Assembly: GCF_001044425.1 (NCBI RefSeq)
Contig: NZ_LFML01000046.1
Span: 1-63,513, forward strand
DNA: 63,513 nucleotides
Source: Streptomyces roseus
GTDB taxonomy: Bacteria; Actinomycetota; Actinomycetes; Streptomycetales; Streptomycetaceae
Direction of reading: 5' to 3'
Within the stretch, counting starts at the first letter, position 1; each line of letters opens with the position of its first letter. The notes below the pieces were generated by a model. The model had not been told where the DNA came from, did no database searches, and saw only the letters and a program-made list of their open reading frames with translations. This document shows positions 24,567 through 33,962 of this stretch, piece by piece. A program made the position numbers and the translations under genes.

Positions 24567-24603
24567 CGAAGGGGCGCGACCTGTGGAGGTCGCGCCCCTT
24601 CGT
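24566..24603 (+). terminator. 17-bp perfect hairpin terminator between convergent genes
   Basis: The arms at 24566-24582 and 24587-24603 are exact complements around the loop GTGG, immediately at the stop of the transporter gene and 20 bp before the end of metG. It probably works in both directions. Confidence 0.92.
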
Positions 24604-24623
24604 ACGGCCCGGGTGGGCGGGGA

Positions 24624-26339
24624 TCAGGCGGTCTCGGTGCCGCCGAAGCGCTCGCGGTAGGACTGGAGGTCCTCCTCGGCGATGCGCGCGAAGAGCACCG
24701 GCGGCACGGTGAACGCCGTGCCGGCCGGGACCGTGTCCAGGGACCTGGCCTGCTCCGGGCTGATCCACGTCGCGGTGTCGTCGGCCAGCGCGAACGAGGA
24801 GCGCATGGTGCGCGCCGAGGCCGGGATGAAGGGTTCCGAGACCACCGAGTAGAGGTGGATCAGGTTCATGGCGGTGCGCAGGGTGAGCGCCGCGCCGTCC
24901 AGGTCGGTCTTGACCTCCAGCCAGGGCGCCTTCTCGTCGAGGTAGGCGTTGCCGGCCGACCACAGGGCGCGCAGCGCGGCCGCGGCCTTGCGGTACTGGA
25001 GGGAGTCCATGTGGCCCTCGTACTCGGCCAGCAGTCCGGCGATCTGCTCGCCCAGCTTGGCCTCGGCCTCGCCGGCCGGGCTGCCCGCCGGGACCTCGTC
25101 GCCGAACTTCTTGCGGGAGAAGGTCAGCACGCGGTTGACGAAGTTGCCGAGGGTGCCGCCGAGGTCCTTGTTGACCGTGGTGGTGAAGTGCTCCCAGGTG
25201 AAGGAGGAGTCGTCGGACTCGGGGGCGTTGGCGATGAGGAAGTAGCGCCAGAAGTCGGCGGGGAGGATCTCCAGCGCCTGGTCGGTGAAGACGCCGCGCT
25301 TCTGCGAGGTGGAGAACTTGCCGCCGTAGTACGTCAGCCAGTTGAAGGCCTTGACGTAGTCGACCTTCTTCCACGGCTCGCGGGTGCCGATCTCGGTGGC
25401 CGGGAACATCACCGTGTGGAACGGGACGTTGTCCTTGGCCATGAACTGCGTGTAGCGCACGTCCTCGGCCTCGTACCACCACGCCTTGTAGTCGCGGTCG
25501 GCCGGGGCGGCGTCCGCCCACTCCTTGGTGGAGGCGATGTACTCGATCGGCGCGTCGAACCAGACGTAGAAGACCTTGCCCTCGGCGGCCAGTTCGGGCC
25601 AGGTGTCGGCCGGTACCGGCACGCCCCAGTCCAGGTCGCGGGTGATGGCGCGGTCGTGCAGGCCCTCGGTCAGCCACTTGCGGGCGATGGAGGAGGCCAG
25701 CTGCGGCCACTCCTCCTCGTGCTCGGCCACCCAGGCCTCCACCTCGACCTGGAGCTTGGACTGGAGGAGGAAGAGGTGCTTGGTCTCGCGGACCTCCAGC
25801 TCGGTGGAGCCGGAGATCGCCGAGCGGGGCTCGATCAGGTCCGTGGGGTCCAGGACGCGGGTGCAGTTCTCGCACTGGTCGCCGCGGGCCTTGTCGTAGC
25901 CGCAGTGCGGGCAGGTGCCCTCGACGTAGCGGTCCGGCAGGAAGCGGCCGTCGACCGGCGAGTACACCTGCCGGATGGCGCGCTCCTCGATGAACCCGTT
26001 GGCCTGGAGCTGACGCGCGAAGTGCTGGGTGATCTCCCGGTTCTGCGCCGAGGAGCTGCGGCCGAAGTGGTCGAACGAGAGCTCGAAGCCGTCGTAGATC
26101 GCCTTCTGGGCGTCGTGGGCCTGCGCGCAGAACTCGGCGACCGAGAGGCCGGCCTCCTTCGCGGCGAGCTCGGCGGGGGTGCCGTGCTCGTCGGTGGCGC
26201 AGATGTACAGGACGTCGTGGCCGCGCTGGCGGAGGTACCGGGAGTACACATCCGCCGGAAGCATCGACCCGACCATGTTGCCCAGGTGCTTGATCCCGTT
26301 GATGTAGGGAAGCGCGCTGGTGATCAGGTGTCGAGCCAT
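24624..26339 (-). CDS. metG: Methionyl-tRNA synthetase
   Basis: 571 aa from the ATG at 26339. Class I aminoacyl-tRNA synthetase. The HIGH equivalent is HLGN (about residues 18-21, after ALPYINGIK). The zinc-knuckle insertion has [17 protein letters not shown] (four Cys). The signature WFDAPIEYI precedes the KMSKS-like KFSTSQ. A C-terminal anticodon-binding helical domain includes [13 protein letters not shown]. It charges tRNA-Met. There is no C-terminal dimerisation (Arc1p-like) domain, as is usual for the short actinobacterial type. Single-copy housekeeping gene. Confidence 0.97.
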   Translation of the reverse strand: MARHLITSALPYINGIKHLGNMVGSMLPADVYSRYLRQRGHDVLYICATDEHGTPAELAAKEAGLSVAEFCAQAHDAQKAIYDGFELSFDHFGRSSSAQNREITQHFARQLQANGFIEERAIRQVYSPVDGRFLPDRYVEGTCPHCGYDKARGDQCENCTRVLDPTDLIEPRSAISGSTELEVRETKHLFLLQSKLQVEVEAWVAEHEEEWPQLASSIARKWLTEGLHDRAITRDLDWGVPVPADTWPELAAEGKVFYVWFDAPIEYIASTKEWADAAPADRDYKAWWYEAEDVRYTQFMAKDNVPFHTVMFPATEIGTREPWKKVDYVKAFNWLTYYGGKFSTSQKRGVFTDQALEILPADFWRYFLIANAPESDDSSFTWEHFTTTVNKDLGGTLGNFVNRVLTFSRKKFGDEVPAGSPAGEAEAKLGEQIAGLLAEYEGHMDSLQYRKAAAALRALWSAGNAYLDEKAPWLEVKTDLDGAALTLRTAMNLIHLYSVVSEPFIPASARTMRSSFALADDTATWISPEQARSLDTVPAGTAFTVPPVLFARIAEEDLQSYRERFGGTETA

Positions 26340-26750
26340 CCTCGGATGCTCCATTTCATCTGTGCGGTGACAACGTGCGTGACGGATTGTGATGCGGTTC
26401 ATCGTATCGAACCGCCGAAAGGCCACGTGCCGCATTTTCGGGGGGTGGACGTCGGTGGGCGTAACGCAAAAGCGAGGGTGGTGACCTCTGCGTCACGGCC
26501 CTCGCCAGGGGCCCATGCTACAGCCGGAGCGGATCACCGCGGACACCGGTCCGCCGGGCGTGCGCCGGTGCACGGCGGCCCGGCTTGGCACCGGCATATG
26601 CGTACGCAAGGACCGGGCGCGCGCGTGATCGAAGTCGGTCATCCGCCGATCATCACCGAACGTAATCCCTCGACGTCTCCCTTTTGCGCTCCCCCGGTGC
26701 GCCCGCGCTGTCAGGCTGTCCGCGCACAGGGGACGAGGTGAGGTGGAACG
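26340..26750. other. 411-bp intergenic region between metG and the sigma-factor gene
   Basis: It contains one clear inverted repeat upstream of metG: GCGGTTC (26394-26400) and GAACCGC (26409-26415) with an 8-nt spacer, a possible operator or 5' UTR hairpin. Otherwise I see no gene and no recognisable T-box or riboswitch. Confidence 0.45.
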
Positions 26751-27485
26751 GTGAGCGATGGCGGACCGGAGGAGCCCGGCAGGGCGGTGGGAATGCCCCT
26801 GCCCAGCCGACGGCGGCGGCCGACGCCCATGAGCCAGTGGAACCCGACGGCACGCCTGTCGTACTGGGCCTTCCACGCGGACCGGCGCCCGTCGTACATG
26901 CGCTTCGCGTACCTGCAGCTGGGGTCCGACGCGGCGGCCGAGGACGCGGTGGACGCCACCTTCGACTCGATCATGAACGAGTGGTTGCGCATGCTCCACA
27001 TGGACCGGCTCGACGCCTACGCCTGGACCATCCTCAAGCAGCGCCTGGTCGACCGGCAGCAGCGGCGCGGCGCGGACGACGCCTGGCCGCCCGGTCCCTC
27101 CTCACCCCGGCCCGCCGCCCCCGAACCCATGGACATCAGCGCCTTCGAGGCCGCCCTGAGGGAGGCCCGCGCCGATCAGCAGTGCGAGGTGCTGACGGAC
27201 ACGATCCGCTTCTACTCCGCCGTCTCCCGGCTCGCCGAGCGCCAGCGCGACGCCGTGCTGCTGCGCTACGGGCTCCAGTGCACCCCCGGGGAGGCCGCGT
27301 CCGTGATGGGCGTGGACGAGGCCACCGTCCGCTCGCAGCTCGGCCAGGCCCACCGGCGGCTCGCGCGCCTGCTCGACGCCTCCGCCGAACCGGCCGACCC
27401 GGCGGCCCGCGCCCACCCGGCCGGCCCGGCCCACCCGGCCGCATCACCCGAGTCCGAACCCGAGTCCGAATCACCCGAGTCATGA
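26751..27485 (+). CDS. ECF-like RNA polymerase sigma factor
   Basis: 244 aa from the GTG at 26751 after GAGGTGGAA. Sigma region 2 is at about residues 35-100 (YMRFAYLQLGSDAAAEDAVDATFDSI), and region 4 at about 150-205 (RLAERQRDAVLLRYGLQCTPGEAASVMGVDEATVRSQLGQAHRRLARLL). There is an acidic repetitive tail (ESEPESESPES). No transmembrane anti-sigma gene follows. Instead the stop overlaps (ATGA) the start of a large IclR-effector-domain protein, so that product is the obvious candidate partner. Confidence 0.82.
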   Translation: MSDGGPEEPGRAVGMPLPSRRRRPTPMSQWNPTARLSYWAFHADRRPSYMRFAYLQLGSDAAAEDAVDATFDSIMNEWLRMLHMDRLDAYAWTILKQRLVDRQQRRGADDAWPPGPSSPRPAAPEPMDISAFEAALREARADQQCEVLTDTIRFYSAVSRLAERQRDAVLLRYGLQCTPGEAASVMGVDEATVRSQLGQAHRRLARLLDASAEPADPAARAHPAGPAHPAASPESEPESESPES

Positions 27486-29317
27486 GGCGCCGCGAGGGCA
27501 AGGAGGAACGCGGCGGCGAGGCCGGCCGCCGTTCCCTCGCCGAGTTCCTGACCCGGGCCGGCGTCCGCGACCGCTATCCGCACTACGACCTCGGCGCGGC
27601 CGAGGCCCGCCTGCTGCGCGGCTCCCGGGGACGGTCCGCCGCCTCCCCCTCCCGGCGCCGGGCCTCGTACGGGTGGAGCGATCCGGCGCGGGACATCCCG
27701 CTCGACTCCGAACGCGCCCGGCGCGACCTCAAGGCCCTCTGCCTGGCCGCCGTCTGCGCCCCGAAGGCGCAGGCACAGCTCACCGCCTTCACCGATCCGG
27801 AGGGCGGCCACTCGGACCTGGCCGGGGCCGTGGTCTTCGGCTGCCTGCTGCACCTGGCCGGGCTGCGCGAGGGCGCGCGCTTCTGGTGGCAGTTCGCCGC
27901 CGGTTCGGGACGGGCGCGCACCGCTTCGGCCGCGTACTGCCTCTTCCTCGACCACTCCCGGCGCGGCGAACACCACGACGCCCGGTTCTGGGCGCGCGAG
28001 CTGGGCCGCCGGGGCTTCCGGCCGGGCGGCCGGCGGGACCTGCGCGAGGTGCGGCTGTGCGCGCAGGCGACCGTGCTGCGGTACGTCGACCAGCTGGACG
28101 ACGCCGATCTGGGCCCGGTGCCGCTGCCGAGGCCGGGGCTGCCCTCGGTGCTCGCCGCGTTCCGTCCGAAGCCGCCGGCCGCGGCGGAGCCTGAGCCGGC
28201 GGCGATCGCGGCGCGGCGGCGCAAGACCCCGGCGGCCGGTGTCGTCCGTCCGCCGGGCACGAGCGAGGCGCTGGCGCAGGCGCGGCGCGCGCTGGCCGTC
28301 GTACGGGTACTGGAACGGCATCCGCTGGGGGTGCGGGCCGCCCAGCTGCGGCGGGAGTCCGGCCTGGCCGAAGCGGAGCTGCGGCCGCTGCTGGCGATGC
28401 TGTGCGAGGAGGAGTACGCGTACCGGCCCGGCGCGGGCGTCTACGCGCGCGGGCCCGCCCTCGACCGGCTCGGCGCCCCCGGCGGAGGGGGGCTGGCGGG
28501 CCAGCTCCAGCGCACCCTGGCCCTGGCCCGCGACAGCGCGGGCGCGGCGGTGTACCTGAGCCGGTACGCCGAGGGGGAGGTCAGGATCACCCAGATGGCG
28601 GACGGGCCGGGGGCCCCGCCGGTGCGGGAGTGGGTGGACTTCAAGGCGGCCGCGCACGCCAGCGCGGTCGGCAAGTGCCTGCTGACGCAGCTCGACGCGG
28701 ACCGGCGCCGCGACCACGTCGCCCGGCACCGGCCGGCCCGGCTCACCCCCCGGACGATCACCGACAGCCGGGCGCTGTTCGACGCCTTGGACGCGGTGGC
28801 TCCGGGGGCTCCGGTCTTCGACCTGCGCGAGTACTCCCCCGGCGTGGTCTGCTCGGCGGTGCCGATCGCGGCCGGGGACGCCGCGGGCAGCCTCGCGCTG
28901 TCGCTGCCCGCGCGCCACGCCCACCGGCTGCGCGAGGCGACCGGAGCCCTGCGGCGCAAGGCGGTCCCGGTGCTCCTGGCTCTGCTGCTGTCGGGGGCGA
29001 TCCCGCCGGACGCACCGCCATCCCCGGACGCCGCGGATGCCCCGGACGCTGCGGATATGGCGTCCTCGCCGCGGCCCTCGCGGCTCACCCCGGAGACTTT
29101 GCGCCACCTGCGCATGCTGTTCCGCACCCCGCTGGCCCGCTCGACCGCCTCACCGGCCGACCCCCACCTGGTCAGCGACGCCGCGTCGGAGGCGGCGTAC
29201 TTCTTCGACCCCCTCCCCGAGTCCGAGGAGCCCCGCCTGTCCCTCCCGGTCACCTTCGCCCCGCTGACCCCGGGCACCCTCCCCACGGCGGAGGGTCTGG
29301 TGGTTCTGGGCAGGTGA
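27482..29317 (+). CDS. Large protein with IclR-type effector-binding domain, coupled to the sigma factor
   Basis: 611 aa; the ATG overlaps the sigma-factor stop by 4 bp. Residues 1-200 are helical and basic (PLDSERARRDLKALCLAAVC, then VVFGCLLHLAGLREGARFWWQFAAGSG), a pattern of Streptomyces proteins predicted to monitor helical repeats. Residues about 260-320 look like a winged helix (ALAVVRVLERHPLGVRAAQLRRESGLAEAELRPLLAML). Residues about 340-500 match the IclR effector domain (AVYLSRYAEGEVRITQMADG, SAVGKCLLTQLD, ITDSRALFDALD, VVCSAVPIAAGD). The last 100 residues are unknown. It could be a ligand-sensing modulator of the sigma factor. Confidence 0.78.
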   Translation: MRRREGKEERGGEAGRRSLAEFLTRAGVRDRYPHYDLGAAEARLLRGSRGRSAASPSRRRASYGWSDPARDIPLDSERARRDLKALCLAAVCAPKAQAQLTAFTDPEGGHSDLAGAVVFGCLLHLAGLREGARFWWQFAAGSGRARTASAAYCLFLDHSRRGEHHDARFWARELGRRGFRPGGRRDLREVRLCAQATVLRYVDQLDDADLGPVPLPRPGLPSVLAAFRPKPPAAAEPEPAAIAARRRKTPAAGVVRPPGTSEALAQARRALAVVRVLERHPLGVRAAQLRRESGLAEAELRPLLAMLCEEEYAYRPGAGVYARGPALDRLGAPGGGGLAGQLQRTLALARDSAGAAVYLSRYAEGEVRITQMADGPGAPPVREWVDFKAAAHASAVGKCLLTQLDADRRRDHVARHRPARLTPRTITDSRALFDALDAVAPGAPVFDLREYSPGVVCSAVPIAAGDAAGSLALSLPARHAHRLREATGALRRKAVPVLLALLLSGAIPPDAPPSPDAADAPDAADMASSPRPSRLTPETLRHLRMLFRTPLARSTASPADPHLVSDAASEAAYFFDPLPESEEPRLSLPVTFAPLTPGTLPTAEGLVVLGR

Positions 29318-29384
29318 GCGCTTGAGCGCGTGAGCGCCGCCATGCCTGACCCGCCGCACCCGCCCCACTCGCCTCGGCCGGCGG

Positions 29385-30236
29385 TCAGGCGGGGCGGGTC
29401 AGGCGGTCCGCGCCGGAGAGGATCGCCGAGGCCAGGGCTTCCGCGGCCGGAGAGCCGCGTCCGCCGCGCAGCAGCGCGAACTCCACCGGCCCGAGCTCCG
29501 GCAACCCTGCCACCCGGACCAGCCCGGGCGGGATGAGCCCCCGGGTGTGGGCCATCACGCCGAGCCCGGCCCGGGCCGCCGCGACCAGCCCGCTCAGGCT
29601 GCCGCTCGTACAGGCGATCCGCCAGCCGCGTCCGTCCCGCTCCAGCACCTCCAGCGCCCGGGCCCGGGTGATCCCCGGCGGCGGGAAGACGATCAGCGGC
29701 ACGGGCCGGTCCGGATCCACCCGCAGCCCCTCCGCCCCGATCCACACCATCCGGTCGCGCCACACCAGCCGGCCCCGCTCGTCCCCCGGCCCGCGCCGCT
29801 TGGCCAGCACGAGGTCGAGCCGCCCGGCGTCGAGCCGCTCGTGCAGCGTCCCGGACAGCTCGACCGACAGCTCCAGGTCCACCTCGGGGTGCTCGTGGCG
29901 GAAGCCCTCCAGGATCTCCGGCAGCCGGGTCAGCACGAAGTCCTCCGAGGCCCCGAACCGCAGCCGCCCGCGGAGCCGCGTCCCGGTGAAGTAGGCCGCC
30001 GCCCTCTCGTGGGCCTCCAGGATGGTCCGGGCGAAGCCCAGCAGCGCCTCGCCGTCCTCCGTCAGCTCCACGCTGTGCGTGTCCCGCAGGAAGAGCGGCC
30101 GGCCCGTCGCCTCCTCCAGCCTCCGCACGTGCTGGCTGACCGTGGACTGCCGCACGCCCAGCCGGCCCGCGGCCTGCGTGAAGCTCAGCGTCTGCGCCAC
30201 GGTGAGGAACGTGCGCAGCTGCACCGGGTCGTACAT
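29385..30236 (-). CDS. LysR-family transcriptional regulator
   Basis: 283 aa from the ATG at 30236; in-frame ATGs at 30245 and 30254 are possible, but GGGAGG lies best for 30236. The N-terminal HTH is YDPVQLRTFLTVAQTLSFTQAAGRLGVRQSTVSQHVRRLEEATG. The LysR substrate-binding domain begins LRGRLRFGASEDF. It is divergent from an SBF-like transporter across 165 bp containing a GTCATC-N9-GATGAC palindrome, the usual arrangement for a LysR regulator and its target. Confidence 0.93.
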   Translation of the reverse strand: MYDPVQLRTFLTVAQTLSFTQAAGRLGVRQSTVSQHVRRLEEATGRPLFLRDTHSVELTEDGEALLGFARTILEAHERAAAYFTGTRLRGRLRFGASEDFVLTRLPEILEGFRHEHPEVDLELSVELSGTLHERLDAGRLDLVLAKRRGPGDERGRLVWRDRMVWIGAEGLRVDPDRPVPLIVFPPPGITRARALEVLERDGRGWRIACTSGSLSGLVAAARAGLGVMAHTRGLIPPGLVRVAGLPELGPVEFALLRGGRGSPAAEALASAILSGADRLTRPA

Positions 30237-30263
30237 GGCTCCCATGCCTCCCATGGTGGCACC

Positions 30264-30284
30264 GTCATCACGCAACGAGATGAC
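30264..30284 (+). promoter_or_regulatory. Candidate LysR operator between divergent genes
   Basis: GTCATC (30264-30269) and GATGAC (30279-30284) form a perfect inverted repeat with a 9-bp spacer; it contains the T-N11-A pattern typical of LysR boxes. Confidence 0.5.
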
Positions 30285-30352
30285 AGTCAGTGCGGTGTGC
30301 GGGTTTCCCGATGACCGGCCCACCCGTGACGATGAGGGGGCCCCAGCCGCGC

Positions 30353-30386
30353 CACCCACCACCCACCGACCCACCGACCCACCGAC
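30353..30386 (+). repeat. 8-bp tandem repeats upstream of the SBF-like transporter
   Basis: ACCCACCG occurs three times in tandem (30361-30384), preceded by CACCCACC, within the presumed 5' leader just before the ribosome binding site. Confidence 0.6.
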
Positions 30387-30401
30387 CGGAGAGCTCCGTA
30401 C

Positions 30402-31454
30402 ATGCGCCGCCCGCAGACACCCGCCCGGCTGCCCCTGGACCCGTGGGTCCTGGCCCTGCTCGCCACCGTGGGCCTCGCCGCCCTGCTCCCGGCGCGCGGT
30501 CCGGCCGCCTCCGTCGCCGAGGCGGCGTCCACCGGGGCCGTCGTCCTGCTCTTCTTCCTCTACGGCGCCCGGCTCTCCACCCGGGAGGCGCTGGACGGCC
30601 TGCGCCACTGGCGGCTCCACCTCACCGTGCTGGCCTGCACCTTCGTGCTCTTCCCGCTGCTCGGCCTGGCCGCCCGCGGCCTCGTCCCCACGCTGCTTTC
30701 GCCCTCGCTCGCGAGCGGACTGCTCTTCATGTGCCTGGTCCCCTCGACCATCCAGTCCTCGATCGCCTTCACCTCGATCGCCCGCGGCAACGTGCCCGCC
30801 GCGATCTGCGCGGGCTCCTTCTCCAGCCTCGCCGGGATCGTCCTCACCCCCCTCCTCGCCGCCGTCCTGCTGGGCGCGAGCGCGGGCGGCTTCTCCCCCG
30901 ACTCGCTCCTGAGGATCGCCCTCCAGCTCCTGCTGCCGTTCCTGCTGGGGCAGGCGCTGCGCCGCTGGGTCGGCGGCTTCCTGGTCCGCAACAAGAGGGT
31001 CCTCGGGTACGTCGACCGCGGCTCGATCCTGCTCGTCGTCTACACCGCCTTCGGCGCGGGCATGGTCGCCGGGGTCTGGCACCAGGTCAGCGCCGCGCGG
31101 CTGGGCGCGCTGATGGCGGTGGAGGCCGTACTGCTGGCCGTCATGCTGCTGGTCAGCTGGTACGGGGCGAAGCGGCTCGGGTTCGGCCGGGCGGACCGGA
31201 TCGCGATCCAGTTCGCGGGGTCGAAGAAGAGCCTCGCGGCCGGACTGCCCATGGCCGGCGTGCTGTTCGGGGCCCAGGCGAGCCTCGCGGTGCTGCCGCT
31301 GATGCTGTTCCACCAGATGCAGCTGATGGTGTGCGCGGTGCTGGCGCGCCGCCGGGCCGGGGACTCCGAGCCGCGGGCGGGCGCCGAACTGCCCGCCGGG
31401 CATGTGGTGGAGGTCTCGTCGGCGCTCCAACACCCGGCGCCGCAGGGCCGGTAA
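30402..31454 (+). CDS. SBF-like (bile acid:sodium symporter superfamily, YfeH-type) transporter
   Basis: 350 aa from the ATG at 30402 after GGAGAG. About nine or ten membrane helices. Family features are LLFFLYGARLSTREALDGLRHW, CLVPSTIQSSIAFTSIARGN (the Pro/Ser-rich discontinuous helix region), and the second repeat IAIQFAGSKKSLAAGLPMAGVLF. This matches SBF_like proteins such as YfeH, putative sodium-dependent transporters of unknown substrate. Control by the divergent LysR gene is likely. Confidence 0.9.
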   Translation: MRRPQTPARLPLDPWVLALLATVGLAALLPARGPAASVAEAASTGAVVLLFFLYGARLSTREALDGLRHWRLHLTVLACTFVLFPLLGLAARGLVPTLLSPSLASGLLFMCLVPSTIQSSIAFTSIARGNVPAAICAGSFSSLAGIVLTPLLAAVLLGASAGGFSPDSLLRIALQLLLPFLLGQALRRWVGGFLVRNKRVLGYVDRGSILLVVYTAFGAGMVAGVWHQVSAARLGALMAVEAVLLAVMLLVSWYGAKRLGFGRADRIAIQFAGSKKSLAAGLPMAGVLFGAQASLAVLPLMLFHQMQLMVCAVLARRRAGDSEPRAGAELPAGHVVEVSSALQHPAPQGR

Positions 31455-31463
31455 CGTGCGTCG

Positions 31464-31907
31464 GTGACCTGGATACGCCCGCTCGCCGCCCACGCCGAAC
31501 GCCCCTGCACCCTGGTGGTCTGCCGCGGCTGCTGCTGCGGTGACCCGCGCAAGAACCCCGGCTCGGACCACGCCGGCCAGCTGGCCCGGCTGCGGGAGGC
31601 CGCGGCGGCGTCGGAGGGCCGGCTGGCCGTCCGTACGAGCGACTGCCTCGGACCGTGCGCGCAGGCCAACGTGATCGTGGTGCAGCCCACCACCGAGGCC
31701 CGCCGCCGGGGCGCCCGGGCGGCCTGGTTCGGCTGGGCATTGGACGACACCGCGACCGACGAGGTCATCGCGTGGGCCCAGTCGGGCGGTCCGGGCGTCA
31801 CGCCGGTCCCGGCGACCTTGGACCTCCACCGCATCGACCCGCCCAAGCCCGAGGCCGGGACCAAGTCCGCGGCGAAGGCCAAGGGCCGCGGGCGGCGGAG
31901 CCGCTGA
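31464..31907 (+). CDS. Thioredoxin-like 2Fe-2S ferredoxin-domain protein
   Basis: 147 aa from the GTG at 31464, 9 bp after the transporter stop. Cysteines in TLVVCRGCCCGDPRKNPG and SDCLGPCAQANVIVVQP match the thioredoxin-like 2Fe-2S fold (CxxC-like N-terminal pair and DC-x2-xC). The C-terminus is a basic AKGRGRRSR tail. Probably an electron-transfer protein; no partner is obvious, though FdhD lies next door on the other strand. Confidence 0.82.
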   Translation: MTWIRPLAAHAERPCTLVVCRGCCCGDPRKNPGSDHAGQLARLREAAAASEGRLAVRTSDCLGPCAQANVIVVQPTTEARRRGARAAWFGWALDDTATDEVIAWAQSGGPGVTPVPATLDLHRIDPPKPEAGTKSAAKAKGRGRRSR

Positions 31908-31960
31908 CCCGCTGACCTGCGGCTCGGGCGCCGGTGCCGCAGACCGCGCCGGGCGGACCG

Positions 31961-32797
31961 CTACAGCGTGATCCGGTCCTCTCCCGCGTAGATGTTCATG
32001 TTCGGCCCGCGCAGGAAGCCGACCAGTGTCAGCTCCGACTCCACGGCCAGGTCCACGGCCAGCGAGGACGGGGCCGAGACGGCGGCCAGGACCGGTACGC
32101 CCGCCATCACCGCCTTCTGCGCCAGCTCGAACGAGGCCCGGCCCGACACCAGCAGGACCGAGCCCTCCAGCGGCAGGCGCCCCGCCTGGAGCGCCCGGCC
32201 CACGATCTTGTCCACGGCATTGTGCCGGCCGACGTCCTCCCGTACGTCCAGCAGGTCCCCCTCCGGCGAGAACAGCCCCGCCGCGTGCAGCCCGCCGGTG
32301 CTGTCGAACACCTTCTGCGCCGCCCGGAGCCGATCGGGCAGCTCGCCGAGGAGCCGCGCGGGGATCCGCAGGGTGTCCTCGGCCGCGCTCCGCCGGTTCG
32401 GGAAGCGGGTCGCCGTGCGCACCGCGTCCAGGCTGGCCTTTCCGCAGAGGCCGCAGGAGGAGGTGGTGTAGACGTTGCGTTCGAGCGTGATGTCGGGCAC
32501 GGGGACCCCGGGGGCGAGCTGCACGTTGACCACGTTGTAGGTGTTGGAGCCGTCCTCCGCGGCCCCCTCGCAGTAGGTCACGGCCCGTACGTCCGAGGCG
32601 GCGCCGATCACGCCCTCGCTCACGAGGAAGCCCACCGCCAGCGCGAAATCGTCGCCGGGGGTGCGCATCGTGATGGCCAGCGGCTTGCCGTTCAGCCGAA
32701 TCTCCAGCGGCTCCTCGGCGACCAGCGTGTCGGGGCGGACCCCGGCCGCCCCGTTGCGCACCCGAATGACGCGACGGCGCTCGGTGACCCGTCCCAT
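31961..32797 (-). CDS. fdhD: Formate dehydrogenase accessory sulfurtransferase FdhD
   Basis: 278 aa from the ATG at 32797. FdhD hands sulfur from IscS to the molybdenum cofactor of formate dehydrogenase. The CxxC catalytic motif is visible in [16 protein letters not shown] (about residues 110-125). The rest fits: [62 protein letters not shown]. No formate dehydrogenase structural gene is in the window. Confidence 0.95.
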   Translation of the reverse strand: MGRVTERRRVIRVRNGAAGVRPDTLVAEEPLEIRLNGKPLAITMRTPGDDFALAVGFLVSEGVIGAASDVRAVTYCEGAAEDGSNTYNVVNVQLAPGVPVPDITLERNVYTTSSCGLCGKASLDAVRTATRFPNRRSAAEDTLRIPARLLGELPDRLRAAQKVFDSTGGLHAAGLFSPEGDLLDVREDVGRHNAVDKIVGRALQAGRLPLEGSVLLVSGRASFELAQKAVMAGVPVLAAVSAPSSLAVDLAVESELTLVGFLRGPNMNIYAGEDRITL

Positions 32798-33020
32798 GGT
32801 GATCAGCCCGCCCGCTCTCTCTGTTCTCGTCGCGCACTCCTTCGTGCGGTTGACGAGCCCATTCTCGCGGATCGCCGCCGCACGGCGCTCCCGGCAGGAA
32901 GATCCTCCGGAATCTCCAAATTAAGGGGCGGTAATCCTGTTGGGTCACGTGCACCTGTACCCACCGGTAGCAGGTCAAGCTGGGTGATCCTGACTTCCGC
33001 AGCAAGGGGGAACCCCGCCC

Positions 33021-33962
33021 ATGACCGGTTCACGCGTGGTGGCGCTAGGGCACTACCAGCCCGCGAAAGTGATCACCAACGAGGACCTCGCGGCGATGGT
33101 CGACACCAACGACGAGTGGATCCGCTCCCGGGTCGGCATCAAGACCCGGCACATGGCGGGCCCCGACGAACCGGTGGACGAGCTGGCCTTCCACGCCGCG
33201 GGCAAGGCCCTGGCCGGCGCCGGCCTGACCCCCGACGACATCGACCTCGTCCTGGTGGCCACCTCCACCGCGATCGACCGCTCGCCCAACATGGCCGCGC
33301 GTGTCGCGGCCAAGCTCGGCATGGGCGGCAGCCCTGCCGTCATGGACCTCAACGTCGTCTGTTCGGGCTTCACCCACGCCCTGGCCACCGCCGACCACGC
33401 GATCCGGGCCGGTTCGGCCACCCGCGCCCTGGTCATCGGCGCCGACAAGATGACCGAGATCACCGACTGGACCGACCGCACCACCTGCGTGCTGACCGGC
33501 GACGGCGCGGGCGCGGCCGTGGTCGAGGCCTGTGAGGATCCGGGCATCGGCCCGGTCCTGTGGGGTTCGGTCCCGGAGATGGGCCACGCGGTCCGCATCG
33601 AGGGCTCCCCGCCGGTCTTCGCGCAGGAGGGCCAGTCCGTCTACCGCTGGACCACCAGCCGGCTCCCGGCGCTCGCGCGCAAGGTGTGCGAGAAGGCCGG
33701 GATCACTCCCGAGGAGCTGGCCGCCGTCGTCCTGCACCAGGCGAACCTGCGGATCATCGAGCCGCTCGCCGCCAAGATCGGCGCCGTGAACGCGGTCGTC
33801 GCCCGCGATGTCGTGGACTCCGGCAACACCTCGGCCGCCAGCATCCCGATGGCGCTGTCCAAGCTGGTCCAGCGCGGAGAGGTCCCCACCGGCGCCCCGG
33901 TCCTCCTCTTCGGCTTCGGCGGCAACCTCTCGTACGCGGGCCAGGTCATCCGCTGCCCGTGA
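33021..33962 (+). CDS. fabH: 3-oxoacyl-ACP synthase III (KAS III, FabH-like)
   Basis: 313 aa from the ATG at 33021. All three catalytic residues of KAS III are seen: Cys in DLNVVCSGFTHAL (about residue 114), His in VVLHQANLRII and Asn in VVDSGNTSAASIP. TNDEWIRSRVGIKTRH and FGFGGNLSYAGQ are also typical. It condenses an acyl-CoA primer with malonyl-ACP. It is a stand-alone copy, not beside fabD/acpP/fabF, so it may be a secondary KAS III. Its last 17 bp overlap the convergent LtrA gene. Confidence 0.92.
   Translation: MTGSRVVALGHYQPAKVITNEDLAAMVDTNDEWIRSRVGIKTRHMAGPDEPVDELAFHAAGKALAGAGLTPDDIDLVLVATSTAIDRSPNMAARVAAKLGMGGSPAVMDLNVVCSGFTHALATADHAIRAGSATRALVIGADKMTEITDWTDRTTCVLTGDGAGAAVVEACEDPGIGPVLWGSVPEMGHAVRIEGSPPVFAQEGQSVYRWTTSRLPALARKVCEKAGITPEELAAVVLHQANLRIIEPLAAKIGAVNAVVARDVVDSGNTSAASIPMALSKLVQRGEVPTGAPVLLFGFGGNLSYAGQVIRCP

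Noticed and set aside
30353..30386. ACCCACCG repeats as regulator binding sites
   Set aside because: Short, non-palindromic, and located in the presumed leader next to the ribosome binding site; reported only as a repeat.
29385..33005. A 1206-codon open frame spanning LysR to FdhD on the minus strand
   Set aside because: The C-terminal 283 codons are the LysR regulator; upstream it is antisense to the SBF transporter and ferredoxin genes with no domain signal.
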